From: Euleptes europaea
Taxonomy: Eukaryota; Chordata; Lepidosauria; Squamata; Sphaerodactylidae
Direction: 5' to 3'
Length of the DNA stretch: 64,000 bases
Assembly (NCBI RefSeq): GCF_029931775.1
Contig: NC_079312.1
Span: 16,499,821 to 16,563,820 of the forward strand
This document shows positions 59,451-64,000 of this stretch, piece after piece. The first letter of the stretch is position 1, and every line of letters starts with the position of its first letter. The notes below the pieces were generated by a model. The model was not told the DNA's origin, searched no databases, and saw nothing but the letters and a program-made list of their open reading frames with translations. A program made the translations under genes and the position numbers.

Positions 59451-60795
59451 AGAGGAGAGGTGGGTGTGGTTTCTGAGCTGTTCGGGATGTGTCTGTGTGA
59501 AAATCTAGCTTTAGGAGAGCGCATTAGAAGCACATGGTTCTGCTGGGAGGGGCTCATGGTTGAGTGGGGTGAGTCAGCCGCCTGCTGTTGTCTGGGGGTA
59601 CAGCCACAGCTATCCAGGGTTTTGCAGAGTGCACCACAAGTATGATCACCTACCCACTGAGTGGAAATCATGGGTGTGAGCCCAATGCATGAAGCTCTTG
59701 GCTCTCAGAGGGCAGGTTCATTCCCTTGAGGCTAGGATTTGCTGACCTGGAGAAGCAGATGCAGGGAGAGATTTGGGGAAGAGACATTCAGGGACTTACC
59801 AGAACAGTTCTACTGTGCTATTGTGGAGGGTCTCATGGTTGGAGGGTATCAGTGTGAGGAGGATGGATGTGATACCTTAGAAGGAACCTCTTCCTTGGGT
59901 GATGGACCAATGTCCTCTCAGACTGAGGATACTCTTCTGCGGTTGGGGGGAGGTGGGTTTTGATAGTAGAACCCTCCATTTCTATTTAGGGTCTGTCATT
60001 CTACTCTGTCAACACTACTCCCAGGGGCAGTCATTCCAGGTCCAAACCATGTCTTCTGCTTCCAGGGGCTGTCATTCCCCTGTGGGGACCCAGGATACTG
60101 GCGGAGGTGGGGGATGGGTTGTCAGCCCCAGGCTGGAAAACCTCTGGAGATTTGGGGATGGAGCCTGGGGAGGACAGGGACCTCTGTGGGGGTACAATGC
60201 CATAGAGTGCACCCTTCAAAGCATCCATTTTCTCCAGGGAAACTGATCTCTGTAGTCTTGAGATGAGCAGTAATTCAGGGAGATCCCCAGGCCCCATCTG
60301 GAGGCTGGCATCCCTGGGCCTCATTCTAGTCTCTGAGCACTTATCCTACTCCCAGGGGCTGTCATTCCACTTGGAGGGCTGTCATTCCACTCCTAGAGCA
60401 GTGTCGCACGGACTAAAGACCTTCCTTCAAAACCAATTTTGCATTTTCATTGCAACTTCTGCCTGCTGTCTTATATTCCAATGAGCCAATGCAAGGCAAT
60501 TGTCATTCCAGGCCCCCATTGTAGCCAGTGGGCATGCCAGTATCTCCCTTTGGTCCCCTTGGGCAATACTATGTCATTCGTTCCAGTACATCCCTTCCCA
60601 GGCTAGGGAGTGAGCGCTGATCTCTGCCCCAGACCCGGGAAGCATCTCTCTCCGGCGCTAGGAACATCCCATTTCAAAACCTTGGGATTTTTCAACCCCC
60701 TGGGATTCCTTCCATTGGAGGCGGGCGCTTGCAAATACGAGGCCAAAGGAGACGCTACCAAGGTTTGCCTTCCGTCCCAGGCCCTTTCTCTAGAG

Positions 60796-61081
60796 CAGTG
60801 GTTCCCAACCTTTTTTTGACTAGGGACCACTAGGACTTTTTTGTTCGGTGCAGGGACCCCAAGGTTCAAAATAAAAATTCCGGGAATTTGAAAATAAACT
60901 TTAATCATAACTGTTAGTTAAACATTAAACTTAGAATTATATTTGAATATATATATTTTATAATAGAGAACTTTTAATTGAAAATATTAATTTATTATGA
61001 GTTTATAACTTTGTTTCGCAGACCTTAATTTAGTTCTCGCGGACCCCTGGGGGTCCACGGACCCCTGGTTGGGAACCAGTG
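60796..61081 (+). mobile_element. hAT-like MITE upstream of gene C (copy of 18012-18297)
   Basis: The TSD CTCTAGAG (60788-60795 and 61082-61089) is shared with unit 1, so it came by duplication and not by new insertion. Confidence 0.92.
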
Positions 61082-61251
61082 CTCTAGAGGGTTTTGTGCT
61101 TTTCTTTTTGCAGGTAAGCCCAGCTCTATCGTCAGGCCGTTGATGCCACATATGAGAGTCCCTCGTTTGCAGGAAGGGGAACGCCCCGTCGCTGCTTTGG
61201 AAAGCGTGAAAACGAAACGGACTACTCTCCCTTCCCTTCCTCGAAGCAGCC

Positions 61252-61674
61252 ATGGCGGCTGGAGGTGCCGTCCAGGAGCTCTGCGAGGAAGCCTCTTGCT
61301 CCATCTGCCTCGACTATTTCAGGGATCCCGTCATGATCGTTGAGTGCGGCCACAATTTCTGCCGCGCCTGCCTGACCCGCAGCTGGGGGGCGCCGGGGGC
61401 CGAGGCTTCCTGCCCTCAATGCAGAGGGCGAGCTCGGAAGAGGAACCTCCGGCCCAACCAGCAGCTGGCAAACTTTGTGGAAATAATCCAGAAACTCAGT
61501 CTGCAAGAGGGAAAGGGGGCAGAAGGCGAGGGGGGCGTCTGCGAGAAGCACCAGGAGCCCCTGAAGTTTTTCTGCGTGGAAGACGAAGCCCCCCTCTGCG
61601 TGGTCTGCAGCAGATCCGAGGAGCACCAAGACCACCAGGTGATTCCTCTGGAGGAGGCTTTGCAAGAAAAGAGG
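61252..61674 (+). CDS. Gene C exon 1: RING + first B-box, intact
   Basis: Six G residues after CTGACCCGCAGCT keep the frame that gene A loses. Five of the other six differences from gene A change amino acids (N for S, P for S, K for R, E for K, Q for K). The sixth is a silent Arg codon. Confidence 0.93.
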
Positions 61675-63390
61675 GTGGAGGAGACTTTCTTGCATCCTTG
61701 TGTGTGGCTTAACATTTCCTTTTGGCCAAAGCTCTCTCAAGCTTGTGGTCGTTCCTGCTTGCTGGCTTGTTACTATTGATATAAAATATGAATATATGAT
61801 ATTATATTATTTCCCCCAGCCACAAATGGGCTCGCAAAGCAGCTGCTAGTAATAAACGGATCAAAAAAGGCGCTTGAGGAGGGGGTTTTCCGTCATAATG
61901 GAAAGGAGGGCCTGGCTGCCGCTCCTTCTCTTCCTCACCCCATCCCACTAGGAGACCATCCTTTGTGGGACAGGGTAAAGGCCAGAGCAGCCCAGAACAG
62001 GCATTAAACAAATAATAGTACCACAAAAAAAAAAAAAAAAAAAAAAACCAGTGGCTGCTTTCAAGACACTCTAGAACAATATTTTAGAGATTCAAAACGG
62101 AGAAAGAGTTTATTAACCCTTTCCAGGCCAAAATTCCCCCAGAACATGCATCTTTCCTTTTTTTTAAAAAGTGTCTAGCTACTTTTGTTGCAAATATGTT
62201 TTCCCCTTATATCTCTACAATGAAAAGGGAACAGTGAGACTACACTTGCCAGTAGGAAATAATGACACCACTCTTGCCAATAAGGAACAGTGAGACCACA
62301 CTTGCCAACTGGGAACAATGACACTACGCTTGCCAATAGGGGATGAAGAAATGAAGGAAATCGCACTTGCCCATAGACAATAGGCGAAGGAATGATGGAA
62401 GGCAGGCTTGAAGGAAGGAACACCTGAGGTTCCTTCCATGATGCTGGCCCAATGGTGTTGTCTCAGAAGTGTCACCCACAGCTCCATGGTGTCAGGAACC
62501 GTCTGGGCAGGCCTCCCCTCATAAGCAAGTGACCCCTGACTTACATCATCACCACGCTCATTGTTAGATGCCTCAGGCACCCTCTCCACCAGGCGGACAC
62601 CGTGCAGCCAGGGTGCCTATCTGACCTGTTCACCATGGCCCTGACCAGAGCATTTCTGGCTTGAAGGAGCCTCTCTGTCTGGTGCCCTCTTCTATCCATG
62701 GGCTGGCTTCGGGAGCTGTGTACTCAGGGGATGGAAGGTTGGATCTCCCTCATGGACACCAGCCCCACCGCCCCACCCCAGTATTTTTGGTGCTAGAGAG
62801 GATCCGGGAGCCTCTGTGCCCCAGGACTGCAGCTGACGCAGGGGGTCATTTATCTATTGCCTTTCAGTGGGGTCCATCCCCACTCTCAGGCTCATATAAA
62901 TCCCATTTCCTTGTTTTTGGTATCAGGCAGTCGTGGTTGGTAGAAGAGAGAGAGTTTGCCAGAAGCACCAGGAGCCGCTGAAGCTCTTCTGCAAGGACGA
63001 CAAAGCTCTCATCTGTGTGGTCTGTGACCGATCCAAGGAGCACAGAAATCATGAAACCCTTCCTCTTGAGGAGGCCTCCCAAGAGTACAAGGTAGGAAAT
63101 CTACATGGTGGAGGTTGGTGGGGAAGAGCCGTGGATCCTTCCCTTCTCTTTGGTCTCTTTGTGGGGAACGGTCTCCAGTTTCTGCCTCAGCTTCTGGGCC
63201 CAAATTGGGGAGTGAAAACACCTCTTTGCTGCCTCCTTCCTGGTTTAGTGGCTCCCAAGATCATTACCTCCTTGCCCCTGCTAAGGCTAAAGTGGGGAGA
63301 TTGACTGACTTCCTGTCTGGCTGTGTTGACGTCTGGGCAGCCCATTGTACAGTTGAGCTACAAGGGGGCAGCTGCCTGACTCTCAGTTTT

Positions 63391-63432
<42 letters not shown>

Positions 63433-64000
63433 CTTTCTCAACTTCAATGACTGTCCTTGAGTTGCTGTTTGCCTGGGCGGGGGGGAATGTGTGCAGATTT
63501 GGTATCTGTCTGTGTCCCCTACTTGCAGGTAGTAGCTGTGAGGCAGCAGTTTAAATCAGAAGAAGACCTTTTGGGGGGCAGGAGAGCGACGCATGAAGCT
63601 GCCTTATTCAGAGTCAGACCCTTGGTCTGTGCAGGTCCCCTCTGACTGGCAGCAGCTCTTCTCCAGGTAGAGAGGTCTTTCGCCTCAACTGCTACCCATT
63701 CATTTCAAGCCGGGGATTGAACTAAGGATTTTCTGCTTCCCAAGCAGATACTCTGAGGGCCACTGAGCTATGGCCCTTCCACTGCACCATGGCACTACCA
63801 GGAATCCTCCCTTTCCCACAGCTGTGATTGCTTCCACACGAGCTTTCCCTGCATTGGTATTCTCTTTCTTGGAAGAACATACCCAAAGAGGGTTTGGGAA
63901 AGCGTAGAATGGAAGGTACACATTTCCTCCACCATCCCCAATCCAGTCCCCTTCCACCTAGCTCAGGGGTGGGGAACCTTTTTCCCCCCAAGGGCCATTT
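61252..64000 (+). CDS. TRIM gene C, 5' part (RING + B-box exon, second B-box exon), runs off window
   Basis: Tandem copy of gene A. Exon 1 (61252-61674, 423 bp) is intact: [20 protein letters not shown], complete C3HC4 [24 protein letters not shown], full B-box. Exon 2 (62927-63091, 165 bp) is the second B-box and is identical to that of gene A. The exon-1 donor is the weak GTGGAG shared with A. Without splicing there, the frame runs on to a stop at 61779, giving a 175-residue RING/B-box protein. The coiled-coil and B30.2 exons would lie beyond the window. Confidence 0.85.
62224..62385 (+). repeat. CTTGCCAATAGG minisatellite (copy of 19440-19600)
   Basis: Unchanged copy in gene C intron 1. 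Confidence 0.75.
62927..63091 (+). CDS. Gene C exon 2: second B-box
   Basis: TATCAG|GCAGTC..TACAAG|GTAGGA, 55 codons, phase 0/0, identical to gene A exon 2. Confidence 0.83.
63391..63430 (+). repeat. (CA)n microsatellite, gene C intron 2
   Basis: Copy of 20609-20649, slightly different in length. Confidence 0.95.
63592..63779 (-). repeat. tRNA-derived SINE (copy of 20811-20997)
   Basis: Same sequence as in unit 1. Confidence 0.75.
63964..64000 (+). mobile_element. Start of hAT-like element (copy of 21183-21875), cut by window end
   Basis: CAGGGGTGGGGAACCTTTTT at the same offset as in gene A. Confidence 0.8.

Larger units (their letters stand above)
57581..64000 (+). repeat. Unit 2 of the ~42.8-kb tandem duplication (partial)
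   Basis: Matches 14783-21220 in order. The first ~75 bp, inside the CR1 end, carry about six differences from unit 1. After that differences are rare, apart from a cluster in the RING exon. Confidence 0.92.

Overview
The window is vertebrate nuclear DNA, almost certainly from a squamate reptile (a lizard, possibly a gecko). The evidence is Sauria-type tRNA SINEs, 5S-rRNA-derived SINEs, CR1 3' ends, lizard-type L1 elements and several hAT-like MITEs. All recognisable host genes belong to one family: RING/B-box/coiled-coil/B30.2 (TRIM, 'zinc finger protein RFP-like') E3 ubiquitin ligases. Predicted exon joins were checked by hand for splice signals and reading phase.

Layout: 1-5762 is a minus-strand L1 with a complete ORF2 and a once-frameshifted ORF1. 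5763-14060 is repeat-rich and holds LTR fossils, Sauria SINEs, an inverted and 5'-truncated TRIM B30.2 exon (12245-11877, minus) and a Tigger1-like MITE. 14060-15110 is a CR1 3' part. TRIM gene A runs 18468-33188 and TRIM gene B 37316-52174, both plus strand with the same exon plan: RING+B-box, a second B-box exon of 165 bp, 96 bp, 231 bp, 23 bp, 119 bp, 33 bp, B30.2. A second, degraded L1 (52679-56410) lies just downstream of gene B, is interrupted by a hAT-like element, and ends in a GC-rich stretch.

From about 57581 to the window end the sequence repeats 14783-21220 almost base for base. It carries gene C, a near-identical copy of the start of gene A. This indicates a recent tandem duplication with a unit of about 42.8 kb, whose junction lies inside a CR1 element.

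Gene B gives a continuous 541-codon open frame. Gene A is open in all downstream exons but carries a one-base frameshift in its RING exon. A and C both lack the strong exon-1 splice donor kept by B. The least ordinary points are two complete in-phase B-box exons per gene, a duplicated 119-bp exon in gene B whose copies cannot both be spliced in without a frameshift, a patch of gene-A-type intron between those two copies, and a RING exon in which A and C differ far more than in their flanking introns. Together these suggest a young TRIM cluster reshaped by duplication, recombination or conversion, and repeat insertion. Percent identities and repeat-family names are judgements by eye and memory, not search results.
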